Assembly (NCBI GenBank): GCA_018398765.1
Contig: JAHBMJ010003830.1
Coordinates: 1 to 64,000, forward strand
Source: Chromera velia
Lineage: Eukaryota; Sar; Chromeraceae
Direction: 5' to 3'
Length of the DNA stretch: 64,000 bases
Position 1 is the first letter of the stretch, and the number at the start of each line of letters is the position of its first letter. Shown in pieces: positions 1-10,849 of this stretch. The position numbers and the translations under genes are program-made. The notes beneath the pieces were generated by a model that made no database searches, had not been told where the DNA came from, and was given only the letters and a program-made list of their open reading frames with translations.

Positions 1-337
1 GGAACCCTAAGAGGTTAACCTCAAATCTTACCTCAAATATCAAATATTTGAGGTTGAAGCTCAAATCAAATCAAATATAATCAAATCAAACATGGTCACT
101 AGGTTTCGATCGTAGCAGAAAACTTTTTCTCCATTCTCTAGCTTCATTCTGTTCACTCTGTTTTTTCTGGCTCTCAGCTTTGGCAAATCGATCGGATAAC
201 CTTTTTCCTAGCTTTTGCTCAAAGTGAACTCCAATTTTGCTACAATTTCAGCATCGTTCAGTAGCCGTCTCAATTTTTTGTTTGATGATCGTTTTTCTTA
301 AGTTAGCGATCGAAGTACTCAAACCGGCTCAGACGGG
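1..337. other. AT-rich leader without a gene
   Basis: No convincing coding signal. It begins with a short degenerate tandem run of tcaaa/tcaaat words around positions 20-95. The rest is pyrimidine-rich and leads into the open frame at 338. Confidence 0.5.
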
Positions 338-1369
338 ATGTCTTGGAGAACTGCAAAACACCCAGACCCACGAGTGGCCTTTGTGGCTGCGGTGCAGCAG
401 CTTGTGCCAGCAGGAAGTGCTCTGCTGGATACCCCGCTTCGCAACGTCAAAAAGACACTGGACGACACTTTTGTTCCCGCAGTGTCGTCAGTCGTCTCAA
501 GTTTGATGAAGTTGAAGAAGTTGACAGTGTCACTTTCCCGCCCATGGAGAAGGAGGCACAACAAGCCGAGGCATTCATCAAATTCTGCGGAATTAGAGAC
601 AAACTCGCCTTCCCCCTTAGCTAAAAGAGGCTTTGGGTCAAACAAAAAGAAGTCGGTTGCTGGTGAGGTCGCATCTAAGGAGACTGTGTCCGCCCTTTCC
701 GCCTTGGCTACCCCTTTCACACCAAACTTGTTACCTCCTGAAGCTTATGTCAATCCCTCCCTCCAGGTGACTCAGAGCGCTAAGCCTTCTATCTCGCCCT
801 CCCCACAAAGCGATGCCAATATGCCCCCCCCACAAAGCGCTTCCGTTTCGCCCTCCCCACAAAGCGATGCCAATACGCCCCCCCCACAAAGCGCTTCCGT
901 TTTGCCCTCTCCACAAAGCGATGCCAATACGCCCCCCCCACAAAGCGATGCCAACACGCCCCACCCACAAAGCGCTTCCGTCTCGCCCTCTCCACAAAGC
1001 GATGCCAACACGCCTCCCCCACAAAGCGCCTCCGTCTCGCCTTCCCTACAAAGCGATGCCAACACGCCCCCCCCACAAAGCGCTTCCGTTTCGTTCTCCC
1101 CACAAAGCTTGAAAAGCGACTCTGTCAACCAAATCCTTGGACTCATCTACTCCACTATCATGGACGTTGGTTCCTCAAAACCCCTCTCCCTACTCCTCCT
1201 GAGGTTCCCCAAACCCCAGTGCATTTCATTCATCTTTTTTTTGAAGAAGACTTCAGCGAAAACCCGTTTGGGATCTCAGCTCAGACTGTTCGTGAGCTGT
1301 TTGACCTTTATATACAAGAGGATCTGCCTTGCTATGACGGCGCAGATTTTGTTAGGCAAAGGGACCTAG
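338..1369 (+). CDS. Unidentified open frame with Pro/Ser/Gln tandem repeat
   Basis: I do not recognise the family. The first 110 residues or so are basic and mixed (an Arg-rich patch near residue 70, a Lys patch near 105). Residues about 150-260 are a low-complexity array of an 18-residue unit built on SPSPQSDANTPPPQSASV. The part after the array is less protein-like, and a second frame takes over the coding look from about 1190. A Gag-like or surface-type disordered protein is possible, since the surroundings are rich in LTR elements, but no zinc knuckle or capsid motif is visible. Confidence covers only that residues about 1-260 look translated. Confidence 0.35.
   Translation: MSWRTAKHPDPRVAFVAAVQQLVPAGSALLDTPLRNVKKTLDDTFVPAVSSVVSSLMKLKKLTVSLSRPWRRRHNKPRHSSNSAELETNSPSPLAKRGFGSNKKKSVAGEVASKETVSALSALATPFTPNLLPPEAYVNPSLQVTQSAKPSISPSPQSDANMPPPQSASVSPSPQSDANTPPPQSASVLPSPQSDANTPPPQSDANTPHPQSASVSPSPQSDANTPPPQSASVSPSLQSDANTPPPQSASVSFSPQSLKSDSVNQILGLIYSTIMDVGSSKPLSLLLLRFPKPQCISFIFFLKKTSAKTRLGSQLRLFVSCLTFIYKRICLAMTAQILLGKGT
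771..1110 (+). repeat. 54-bp coding minisatellite
   Basis: About six imperfect copies of a 54-bp unit (cacaaagcgatgccaa and cacaaagcgcttccgt half-units alternate). The length is a multiple of three, so several frames on both strands stay open through it. Only the Pro/Ser/Gln reading on the plus strand continues a non-repetitive open frame. Confidence 0.8.
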
Positions 1370-1677
1370 AGGCAGTTTTTTGTTGTGACATGACGCAGAA
1401 GCATGCCGATGATATGATTGCCACCTGGGATGGGCGTTCACTCTTTTTAGTTCGCGGGTATAGAGAGTCGGCTGACGCGTTCTCTTCTTGTAAGGTGCGG
1501 CTTCGTGTCTGCGGAGAATCTCACCTTTCTGAATCAGAGCAGGAAGAATGTAACGTGCAATGTTCTTTGCAGCAGCTCTTCTCTCTGCTTCCTCCCTCTG
1601 ACCGCGTAAGTCCTCGTCTGCACTTCACTGCACAGATAATGACTCCCGCCGTCGTTTTTAAGTCAGCAAAGAAGTGA
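1190..1677 (+). CDS. Unidentified open frame, acidic mixed sequence
   Basis: Open plus-strand segment of ordinary protein-like composition, with blocks such as ISAQTVRELFDLYIQED and SLFLVRGYRESADAF. It has no long low-complexity runs, so it looks like real coding sequence. It overlaps the end of the preceding frame and ends at a TGA near 1677. I cannot name a domain. It may belong to the same locus as the neighbouring frames, either as an exon of a host gene or as part of an old mobile element; nothing visible decides. Confidence 0.35.
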
Positions 1678-1686
1678 CTGTCTTAG

Positions 1687-1917
1687 CGTCAGAGGGTATG
1701 GGATCAGATTCAAGACAAGATTGGCTTTCTCGAACAGTTCGAAGAGGGGGAAGAACAAGCGTCCAGCAGAGAGAACCTTTCTTTTGACATGTCTTTCCCA
1801 TCAGTCACACGTCGCGCTGTGCGGGCTTTTGTGATGCTCGAAAACCATCCAGGAGGAGAAAGAGAGGGTGACCAACCTGGTCTTCAAAAGGGCAAGTCTG
1901 TTGCAATATGGCTGTGA
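1687..1917 (+). CDS. Unidentified open frame with acidic helix-like segment
   Basis: A 77-codon open stretch preceded by a pyrimidine/AG (tgtcttag) at 1681-1686. It reads with high Glu/Gln content (DKIGFLEQFEEGEEQASS) followed by SVTRRAVRAFVMLEN, and stops at 1915-1917. The composition is protein-like and the position suggests it continues the locus seen at 338-1677. No family recognised. Confidence 0.3.
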   Translation, partial: RQRVWDQIQDKIGFLEQFEEGEEQASSRENLSFDMSFPSVTRRAVRAFVMLENHPGGEREGDQPGLQKGKSVAIWL

Positions 1918-2246
1918 GAGCAGACTGAGTATGAAGCTTAGCAATAGGAGTTTGTTCTGTTTCTTATTTCTCTGTTTTCTTTCCTTTTCATCTCCATTTC
2001 CTCTTCTCTTACAGATAAAAGACGTGAGCACAATGACCGAACGGTCTTTTTCCGAATTGTCCATCCCTCTGACCCTTCAAACACCTTCTTCGTACATCTA
2101 TTCCAATCTTTATTCTCCCTCTTCACTGGTTTGCTCTGTCTGCCCTCAGTACGTTGGATTGGTTTAACTGTTGCAGTCTTTTATAGTGAGGGACAGCACT
2201 TAAATCGATTAAGCGTTATGATTCAGGCGCTGGGTTTCAGCTAGCA

Positions 2247-2341
2247 GATGACAGCCCCACCCTAATAAGTGATGCAGGTCTGACAAAGGGGCAATACAGC
2301 ATTGTCCTAGACTTATGCATTGCATGATGGCCTATAGACCG

Positions 2342-2385
<44 letters not shown>

Positions 2386-2400
2386 TGATGATGATGATGC
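2247..2400 (+). repeat. Short dispersed repeat with (TAA)n tail, copy 1
   Basis: About 100 bp (core atgcaggtctgacaaagg, then cattgtcctagact and gatggcctatagaccgatta) running into (TAA)n(TGA)n at about 2343-2398. A second copy with the same order and the same kind of tail lies at 2949-3085. A microsatellite at the 3' end of a short non-coding unit is typical of SINEs or truncated LINE tails. Confidence 0.6.
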
Positions 2401-2948
2401 CAATGTCTGGAAGACGCGGTTTGCCCTGCATATAGGGGCAAAGCAGACAATCTGCTGCACTGACTGACTGAATGCACAGAAACAAGTCTTAAAGCAGATT
2501 GAGAGGCTCTGAATGCAATTGTAACCGAAATTGAAGCCAAATTAGACAGAGCTCAAGAAAGAGAGAGAAAGTGGTTGCTATCAAAAGACTCCACCCCTCT
2601 AAAACACGCGACGCAAAGCGAATTATTGGCACGAATGAAGGTTACCCTGGCATTCAGACACTCACCCATACCGGCCCTGCGACTCTTGCAAAACATCTAT
2701 CTACACCCTCCATCGTAAGGCCTGCAATTCGATGCATATGATAGTTACTTACCTTTCTTCCCGTCTCACCTTTTGAATGTTTTTTTTCTATCTCCCAAGT
2801 ACATCTCCCATCCCCCCTCTCCACCGGTCTTCCTGTCTGCCTCTACTGCTTGAGAGTCTCTGTTGCAGTCGTCGCACTCCTCCCACAGAAGAGAAACGAT
2901 ATCAGCGATTGAGAAAGCATCTTCTAGATGCAGGGTGTTTAGAATTGC

Positions 2949-3085
2949 GAGAATGAAGCCCCCTCCCGTTGTATAATGCAGGTCTGGCAAAGAGGCAATA
3001 AAACATTGTCCTAGACTCATGCATTGCATGAATCGCGGCACGATGGCCTACAGACCGATTAATAATAATAATGATGATATATATA
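2949..3085 (+). repeat. Short dispersed repeat with (TAA)n tail, copy 2
   Basis: Same unit as at 2247-2400, with a shorter aataataataatgatgat tail. It lies directly against the 325-bp direct repeat that starts at 3086. Confidence 0.6.
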
Positions 3086-3410
3086 TATAAGAGGCATACG
3101 AGGCTCATAAGTAACAGTAGCTTCTGGAAGAGAGTACTCTAACGCTACTATAAGCCTTATCAAAGTCTACATAGTTCTGAGGGAGAAGTCAGTAAGTCTG
3201 TTAGTCAAACCTCATGCGATGACTTTTGAAATCAGACCCACTCTTATGCTTGATCTACTGATTGCATCACTGTGCATGCTCATATATTGATCAGTCATTA
3301 TACACGCGCACCCGCGAGCTATGCCGTTCTCATGCAGGCCCGGCCCGAGCTAAGCGATGCTAATTTTAATTAAGTGCTCCACAAGCCCAGACTTCCTGGC
3401 AATCACCTCA
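3086..3410. repeat. Left copy of 325-bp direct repeat
   Basis: Near-identical to 12475-12799 (about 20 differences by eye, all transitions). The pair brackets the copia element at 5521-12320. They may be LTRs of an older element or two copies of a dispersed repeat: ends are tataagaggc and aatcacctca, not a clean TG/CA pair, and I find no target duplication outside them. Confidence 0.7.
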
Positions 3411-5515
3411 CACATGCCCACCCACCAGACCAACATCCACGCTTGGTTCAAATTCAAGCATGCCCCTCACACATGCTCGCTCACAGGGTGGGTGGGTAGG
3501 AAAATCCACCCAACAAGTAATTTCAGACACTCTAACTAATGACTTTTGCCTGAGACTCTCCTTGTGCTAGTCTCCTCTCGGTTCGACATCGATCCGTACT
3601 TCTGCGATCTCATCTGAGGGCATCTCTAAGATGGCATACAAAAGGCGTTCAAAGCTTCCCAAGCACGCACAAGCGAGATTAAAGATTCATTCACGTGGTT
3701 TTCGCATCCAATGCATCGCAAACATAAGGCATTCATGCGTGCGACTGTCTCAGAGGACTCCAGTGATTTTTGACTGGATGCACTCACTCTCTCTGTCCAG
3801 AGTCTTCCCATTCAGAGTCATTGAAAGGACTCACTTAATCACTGATATTCACTGGGAGACTTTACGACAGCACGTGCAGTGCCTAGCCCACAATACACAC
3901 GTAGACAGGGGATAGACTCGAGTTACTAGACGTCCTTTTCCCTTCTTTTGTCTTCTTTTGACCGAGTAGGTATCGCGTAATGCAGCCAGCCATAAATCTA
4001 GGTGGCAGACAAAATAGGGCCACTCTTGTATACGCTCTGGGCGCTCCCCAAGCAACGCACACACACTCAGTTTCTCTCATATAAAGCGATCGCAGACAGA
4101 GTATAAGAAGCTCAACTGCATGTACTCAGAAGACTCGAGGCTTTGAAAGCTCTGTGGAAGACTGCACGCTAACTGAGCATGACAGTCGTCTCAGAGGTTA
4201 CTAACAAAACACCATCCAGTCAGACAGAAAGCAGAAAGCACACACTCCTAAAAATCACTCGAAGTGTGCCCTTTGACTGCAAAAATCTCAGTGAAGCTCT
4301 CTTCTTTCTTTTCATATAAACCAACACAGATCGACACAATCCTTCATTCCCGGCAACAGACCGAGCTCTCACGTTCCGCGTGAATGGTCATTGCCCGCTA
4401 CCCTTGGATGCTGCACAGCTCACCGCAGCCTGGCCAGCTACAGGGCCAGAGAACTGCACAACATCTTAAACAGTCCGACCGAAGTCAAACGCAGTGCACG
4501 CCACTCTCGAAAACAGCAGAACATTGGAGATCTAAGCTGTCAATCATTCACCTTCCTCTCCTATCTTTCTTTCCTTCTCTTCTTTGGTTGCAGAGTGTCT
4601 GATTCACTTTGCTTTGCTCCCAACCACTTTCTCTTTCTTTTCTCTATGATGTCCTCCCATGCCCAGACGAATAGAGGGAAAGGTCAGAGAATAGATAAAA
4701 AGAAAACATATTCACTCTCTTAGTCCCTGTCTCTCTCCTCTTTCTTTTATTCTTCTTTTACTTTCTTTTCTCCCCAACTATCTCCCCTCCCCATTCATTT
4801 TTCATAAACAGAGAAAGAAAACAGTCAGAGAGATGTAAAGAGACAGAAACATTCATTCACAAACAAACCTCTACACCACACTCACTCTCACTTCCCTCAA
4901 GCATACTCTGATGAGTCTCCCTCTCTTCTTCCATCTCCAACCCCCACTGCAAACAAAAATCTGCCTAGAAGTCTGCAGCCTCCAAAGTCTTCTTCCAACT
5001 TGGAAGCCCTTCATAACTGCTCCGCCGTCGAGTGACACAGCCGCGGTGCCCTCATGGCACTATTATGTGTGATTAGCATGTGGCACTCGAGTTCCAGAGC
5101 TTCTTCACTCCAGTAATCAGACTGAGAGTAGAGATCCTTCCTCAGTCAAGTCTCCCCCTCTTAATGTATGCATTATTCTCTCTATTTACAAGGGAAAAAC
5201 ATCTCTGTTCTCTTCAAATGGAAGCTCCTATCCTCTTTGGGGCACTTTCTCTGTGGGCAACAGTTGCTCTGATCGATGACGTCACCAGAGGTTAATATCT
5301 TTCTCCTTGATCTTCTCCCTCACTTCTCCTTCATTTCAACTCCAGTTCCTTCTCCTTCTACCCTGGTATGTTTTTCAACTCTTGCTCTCTCACCGCAAGC
5401 GGCAGAAAACAGAAACATGCCTGGAAAGTCTTCAGCTCCTCATCTTCCTCGAGAACTCCACAACATTCAAGATAAAACGAAACAACATATCGGAGCTGAA
5501 AAATTTTCAATCTGT
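3411..5515. other. Non-coding stretch between direct repeat and copia element
   Basis: Only short open frames without protein-like composition. From about 4540 to 5440 it is strongly pyrimidine-biased on the plus strand. If the 325-bp repeats are LTRs, this is the remnant of the internal region of that older element; no coding domain is visible to prove it. Confidence 0.45.
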
Positions 5516-5520
5516 CCTAA
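5516..5520. repeat. Target-site duplication of copia element, left
   Basis: CCTAA, repeated exactly at 12321-12325 just outside the other LTR. This fixes the ends of the insertion at 5521 and 12320. Confidence 0.85.
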
Positions 5521-5770
5521 TGAAAAGTACTAGGCTCTAGCGTAGAAGAGAACTTACTATAGGAGGATTCAAATCATTCATACGGAGAGGACTAATAAGA
5601 AGGAGAATGTCTTCCTTCTTATCAATCAGTCTATTTGATTCGTATTCAATCATGCTTCAATCAATATGCGATCACTATTCCATAAATCCATGTGGCACGC
5701 CCGCCCCGCATATCTCAATAAGATACGGCGGCGGGTCTGGTGGCGGGCACCTCCATATTGAGCCCTTACA
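5521..5770 (-). repeat. Copia element 3' LTR
   Basis: 250 bp, TG...CA at its ends in both orientations. It matches 12079-12320. The inner flank on the element side has a short G-run (caggggg on the minus strand) in the polypurine-tract position. Confidence 0.9.
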
Positions 5771-6368
5771 TGCAGTCACCCCCTGATCATGAAAACAGAG
5801 AACGATCACTCAAGGGCGGAGAAAGTGCACCTTCTTCGCAAAATCAATGACTTTCCGTCTTGCACCTGATTTGACAGCAGTCGATCGATCACGAGGGACG
5901 TACTGAGTTCCCCTGTCTTTTGAGAGCTTGAGTTTTGTCTGTCTGTCCGCACGCATGACGTTGGTCGGGCATCACAATGTTTTTGCTCTCATTGCCCTAA
6001 GTTTTTGCCGAACAAACCGAAGCATGCCTTGAAGTACCCTCAAAAAGCCTTCCTATGACCCTATGGTCTGTCAATCAAACTCCGGGCTTTGGCAGGCGCC
6101 AGGGCTTTGACGATAGAAAGCTCATTCTTTCTAGTATGCAATATCGTCAAGGCTCTGGTAACAGAAAGCTAATTCTTTCTAGTATGGAATATACCTCTAG
6201 TCCATTGTAGCTTAAAAATATTATAACCTAATTTAATCTAGTTTAACCTAGTTTTAAAATATTTTAATACTTTCTTATAGTATCTGCTATAATTAACTTT
6301 AATATATAAAATAACAAAAAAAAAATATTGATTTTAATCAGTTTGAATCTGTCAGTCTTAGTCAGTCT

Positions 6369-6689
6369 TCATTTAGGAATTCTAGATCCACGGACTCTGT
6401 GCGCAGCAAGGCGATAGTCATCGTCATCATCATCAGACTCTGTAGCCCCCCCTCCTTCACTGCCACTATATTCGCTCGTTGCCCGGGCAAACAAAGTAGC
6501 CTTTGCTTTCGCCTTGTTTTTTGCCTTAGCCTTTGCTTTTGCTTTCGCTTTTCCTTTAGAATTAAAGAACTCTGAAACTGACTCCGCAAGGGCCGCATCT
6601 TCAAGGAAGTCCGACATAGCGATTCGCAAACGAGCATCAAAAGGCAGGCTGGACATTTTGGGAAAAGAAAAGTACACAGACAGTGTCAT
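6369..6689 (-). CDS. Extra open frame between copia RNase H and 3' LTR
   Basis: A 106-codon frame inside the copia element, in the space where most copia elements have no gene. It is predicted to make a small two-faced protein: a mixed N-terminal third, a run of alternating Lys-Ala around residues 48-65, then an acidic Asp run and a basic end. No family recognised. It could be a genuine accessory frame or a low-complexity by-product. As part of a retrotransposon fossil it is only noted here. Confidence 0.35.
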   Translation of the reverse strand: MTLSVYFSFPKMSSLPFDARLRIAMSDFLEDAALAESVSEFFNSKGKAKAKAKAKAKNKAKAKATLFARATSEYSGSEGGGATESDDDDDDYRLAAHRVRGSRIPK

Positions 6690-6869
6690 GATCAGATTGA
6701 ATTCGCCAGCCTAAGGGTAGGTGCTGACCATAGCGGACCGACATACAGTAACAAACCAGAAGACCGAGACGTTTTTCAGACAGTTTTTGCACCTTTGTGC
6801 ATGCATGCATTAATACGTACAACTGCAAAAGCCACATGTATGTGGGCTTTGAGGCGGCACGTATGGTCG

Positions 6870-6975
6870 GGCTTTGGTAGGCCTGCGCCTTCGGCATGGT
6901 CGGGCTTTGGCATGGCCGCGCCTTCGGCGTGGTCGGGCTTTGGTAGCCGGGCGCCTTCGGTATCCGGGTTTTGAT
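6870..6975. repeat. 33-bp minisatellite inside copia 3' region
   Basis: About three copies of a unit containing tggtcgggctttgg and cgccttcgg, lying just downstream of the RNase H region of the element. Confidence 0.65.
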
Positions 6976-6987
6976 GGCCGCTCCGGA

Positions 6988-7422
6988 TCAATCATAGGAA
7001 GCCTTCTTGGGGGTACCTTGAAGACGAGGCTCAGATCTTACCTCTCCTGTCTCCAACTGTTCCATCAAAAGAGCAGAGTCAGTCATAAATTCGATCGGGA
7101 CCTTCTTCTGCCACAGAGCCTTAGCAAACGACTTCCACGCATACGCTTTCTTCACTGTCTCATGCTGCGCACACAGTTCAGAAGACGTACTGGAATTCAA
7201 GACTCTCTTAATCTGTTTGGACTTCCATGTAAAGAGCTTGTTCTCTCGCATGGATCCAATCAACTCGCTCTGATCTACAAGGAACGCCTCATACCCTGCC
7301 CTCCCTTCTCCTCGAGAAAGAGAAAAGGAACCGTCGTAAAAGTTAACGATCTTGGGATTATGGCAGGGAGTGAAAACAAGAGGCCGTTCCGTTTCTTGAG
7401 CATACAAAAGGAGACGTAGCAC
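6988..7422 (-). pseudogene. Copia RNase H region (fossil)
   Basis: C-terminal RNase H part of the element's pol. The block IVNFYDGSFS carries the first catalytic Asp context, and TSSELCAQHETVKKAYAWK fits the helical part seen in copia RNase H. Part of the broken element at 5521-12320. Confidence 0.75.
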
Positions 7423-7533
7423 CCCCTCAACCTTCTCTGTAGAAGGCTGAGTGGACCATCGGGACAGCTTGCTGAAGAGAAAAGAGATGGAAGGAAGAGT
7501 GCGAACAACCCACCCCGTAACCCCTGTGCATTT

Positions 7534-8592
7534 CTACATTAACGGAATGAGATCCTCCAACACTTCTCCCTCTTCAGGAGGCTCAAAAAGAGATGCATTC
7601 AATCTCCCTCCAAGCAACTTCTTCTCATCCATTTCAATTGAGTCAAGGTAGGCTTTCTGTTCGATTTCGTACCCCTCACGCGTGCGAGTGAGAGTCATTC
7701 CCACATACTCGAAACTCTCTCCTTCTTTCAACAACTCAGGCTCGTCCATCTTGAGCCTTTTCTGAATGGGAGCAAAGTGAATGAGTGGATCGGCAGCAAA
7801 GATAAGCAAATCATCCATATGCATCAGTATGATTGCAATGATCTCTCCTTTCTCATCCTTCTTCACAAACACACTCTCTCTCAGCTCTTCCTACCCTTCC
7901 TCCTTTGCCATCTTCCTGAAGCTCTGAGTGTATAGACGAGGGGCATCCTTGAGTCCATACATCACTTTATTCAAACAAAAGACCGACCCTGCTTTTATCC
8001 ACTTAGGCAGACCTGCGGGAAGTTTGTCGGGCAACCAAACATACACTTCATCCTTCACTTCAGCAGTCAGAAATGCAGTTCGAACATCCGACTTTGCGCA
8101 CCCCCATCCCTTTGTTGCCGCAAATGAAAGTACAAGCAAGACAGACCATCAATCGGCCGTCCCTGAGTATGTTTGCAGGTCCTTCCTATCGTCTTAGAAT
8201 CCCTTCATAACCAGACGCGCTTTTGCGACTCTCTTTCCCCCTTTTAGTTTCCAAGTCAGGACCCATCGACACTTCATGACTTTCCTGCCTTTGGGGACAC
8301 GCACCCCCCGACGGAAGACCGTTTCATCCAGGAAACGCTGCAGCTCATCAAGCATTCCTTTCTCATGACTGCCACTCTCAACCTCTTTATTGGTTGCATC
8401 AATGTGTCCTTTTCGAGGATTCACATGACTCATCATTTTTTTGACTACAGTCGGATCAACGGGAACGATCCGAGGGAGGGGACGTCTCTTCTTCTCCTTT
8501 TCCGCAATCATGCGAGCGAGCTCTTCTTTCAATTTCCCTAGACGCTCTCTCAGCGCTTCTTCCTTCTCTTCATCATCTTGTGCAGCTTGCAC
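7534..8592 (-). pseudogene. Copia reverse transcriptase region (fossil)
   Basis: Pieces read as copia reverse transcriptase in the expected order: the entry block KCRWVLTWKLKGGKRVAKAR, then a palm segment with KSDVRTAFL and LNKVMYGLKDAPRLY, then the catalytic-loop block HMDDLLIF. The aspartate pair in the last block matches the family's YVDD-type motif. Fossil, not a working gene. Confidence 0.85.
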
Positions 8593-8920
8593 TTCCTCTC
8601 TACCTTCCTGTGCACGAAGCGCATTCCCATCGCTGTCTACCCCCTAATCCACCTCAACGTCTTCAGCGACAGGGGATGGAGGCACACCCCCTCCATCTTC
8701 TCTTTCCTCTCTTTTTGGCAGCCGTTTGGCCCCCTTTCTGGGCTTTGAGTCCCTCCGTGCTTCCTCTCTTTCCTCTTTTTCCTCTTCTTCTCCCCCCTCC
8801 TGCTGTGCATGCATCTCGAGCTGACCTGTCTGAATTTATATGCCTGCAGGGCTCTGAAGGGGAAAAGAGAAAGGCTGTGTACTTCCTATGTCCAACGATA
8901 CAGAAGTTGCAACATAGTGC

Positions 8921-10669
8921 TCACACAGTCAAGCAGCCGTGTAAGAGACAGAAAGAAAGAGCAGATGCGAAAGAAGAAGAGAACTTTGCAGGAGGACGAT
9001 CTCCCGCATCGTAAGGCACCTCCTCAACATCAACATCCGAGAAGGCCCCATCATCCACCTCATCTGACCCCCTCCCCTCACCCCCCAATCCCAGAGACAC
9101 CCCAGAAAGAGAAGGAGAAGACGAGTAAGAAGAAAAGGAATCATTCATATTCTCACCCTGCCTCCCCTCCTTTTTCGATTCCCCAGGAGAAAAGAGAGAA
9201 GAGTCAAACAGTTTACGATCTATACCTCTCCACGTGACAAGTGAGACAGAAGAGGGAGGAACACGAATGGGCTTCCAACTATTGTTCTTTCTAATTATTA
9301 CCTTCACCACATTTGAATTTTCGATTCCTCCAAAGAAGCCCTCAACACCATGCACAGGCTCTTCATTTTTCTTTCTCGAACGGGCATTGTATACACATAG
9401 ACGATCATCAACAATGATGGAGGGAATCTCTGCTGCACGTTCTTCTCCAAAGAAAACACAAACAGTCGAGACGCAATTGTTCAATTCTTGAACCACCCCC
9501 TGGAATAGCAACTTTTCGGTGTAGGGGAGAAGATCGGTTTGTCTCCTCACCTTCCGAAGGAGACGCTTCACTGTCCGATTTGCTCTTTCCCCCTGGCCCT
9601 GATATTGAGGGATGTAGTCTGCCCCCCTCCGGTGAAAAATTCTCTCTTCCTGACAAAAGTGATCGTACTGCCCTTTCTTGTCCCCCGAGAACTTTTTTCC
9701 ATTGTCTGTTTGTACAACCTCCATCTTTCTACAGCGAGGCTCAAAGCAACGGACGACTGAACAGAGATGTCTGACTACCTGTGCCTTACATCCAAGAATC
9801 TGCCCATCCATCAGTCTTCCTTTTCTTTTAGTTAGAAGACTTGCCGGCACCCCCCCAGATAAAAAGAGAAGATCTTGTGTCCAATGAGATCCTAATCTCT
9901 CTGGCACCCCCCCTCCCTGCCTGGCTGGTATCTGTCTCATCTCTGCATTGACCTCTCTGCACTCCCTGCAGTCAATTCTTTTTCTGCACTCTTCTCCCAT
10001 CACTCGGTGTGCCATGCCTTTCTCTCTGAAGCATGCATAGAGCCGTCTCCCTGTCGCATGCCCAAACCTACCATGCCACAAATTCAACTCTGCAGGGGAC
10101 ATGTGCTCTGTGCATTGCTGTACCCACAAGATGGAAAGCTTCGCCTTGTCGGGTATCCGCGCCCTGGCAGCCTCATCGGTGCCTGAAGAAACAAAAGAAG
10201 AAGAATCTAAAACAATGGTTAGGTACACACAGTCCTTTCTGTCTGCACTCAAATAAGATTCAGAGGGAGGAGAAGAAGACGATGGAGAGAGAACACGCAC
10301 TACATGTACCCCATCTCTCTCATACAAACGAGCTCTCACTGCACCACCCCCCTTGCCAGGAAATTTAACCCAAAAGGGAGGGTCCACTTTCTGCATCCTG
10401 CAACCCCTTACTGAGAGGAGAGATACAGGGACTAACGATTTGAAGGCCCCTCTCAGAAGAGGACGAACAGGCTCTCCGTCCATCCCCTCAAGCAGAGGTG
10501 ATGCCCCCACCCTAGCTTCTACCTCCTCAGCACACACCATCTCTCCCCCTGAGGCCTCCTCATACCTGAACTCACAGGGCCTACGGGAAACAATCGAGTC
10601 CTCAAGATCTCCCCCAATCAAATGCCGACTGCAATCAGTATTGGCAACAGGGGACTTCTTTCTCCACAC
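8921..10669 (-). pseudogene. Copia protease-integrase region (fossil)
   Basis: Longest open frame of the element. Near the start is a protease-like TDCSRHLIGGD. A GAG-pre-integrase block follows (ELNLWHGRFGHA), then an HHCC-like zinc segment and an integrase core with WTQDLLF, VQTDNGKKF and GQGERANRTVKRLL in DDE spacing. An acidic Ser-rich tail follows. Part of the broken element. Confidence 0.88.
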
Positions 10670-10849
10670 CTATCTTGACTCCCCTCTGCTCCCCGCTGCC
10701 CCCACACGCTCCTTCCTTTCCTCCTTTCCGCCTGTGTCATCGTCATCACTGAGGGGGGCGAAAGAATTTTCGAGGCAGATCCCCCCCCTAACTTGCACAC
10801 CCTTCTCAAAGCCCGAGCGTGGCCAGGCGCTGCTGCGCCCCCCCCCTCC

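Noticed and set aside
771-1110. CRISPR-like array
   Set aside because: Units are contiguous and coding, with no unique spacers, in a eukaryotic context.
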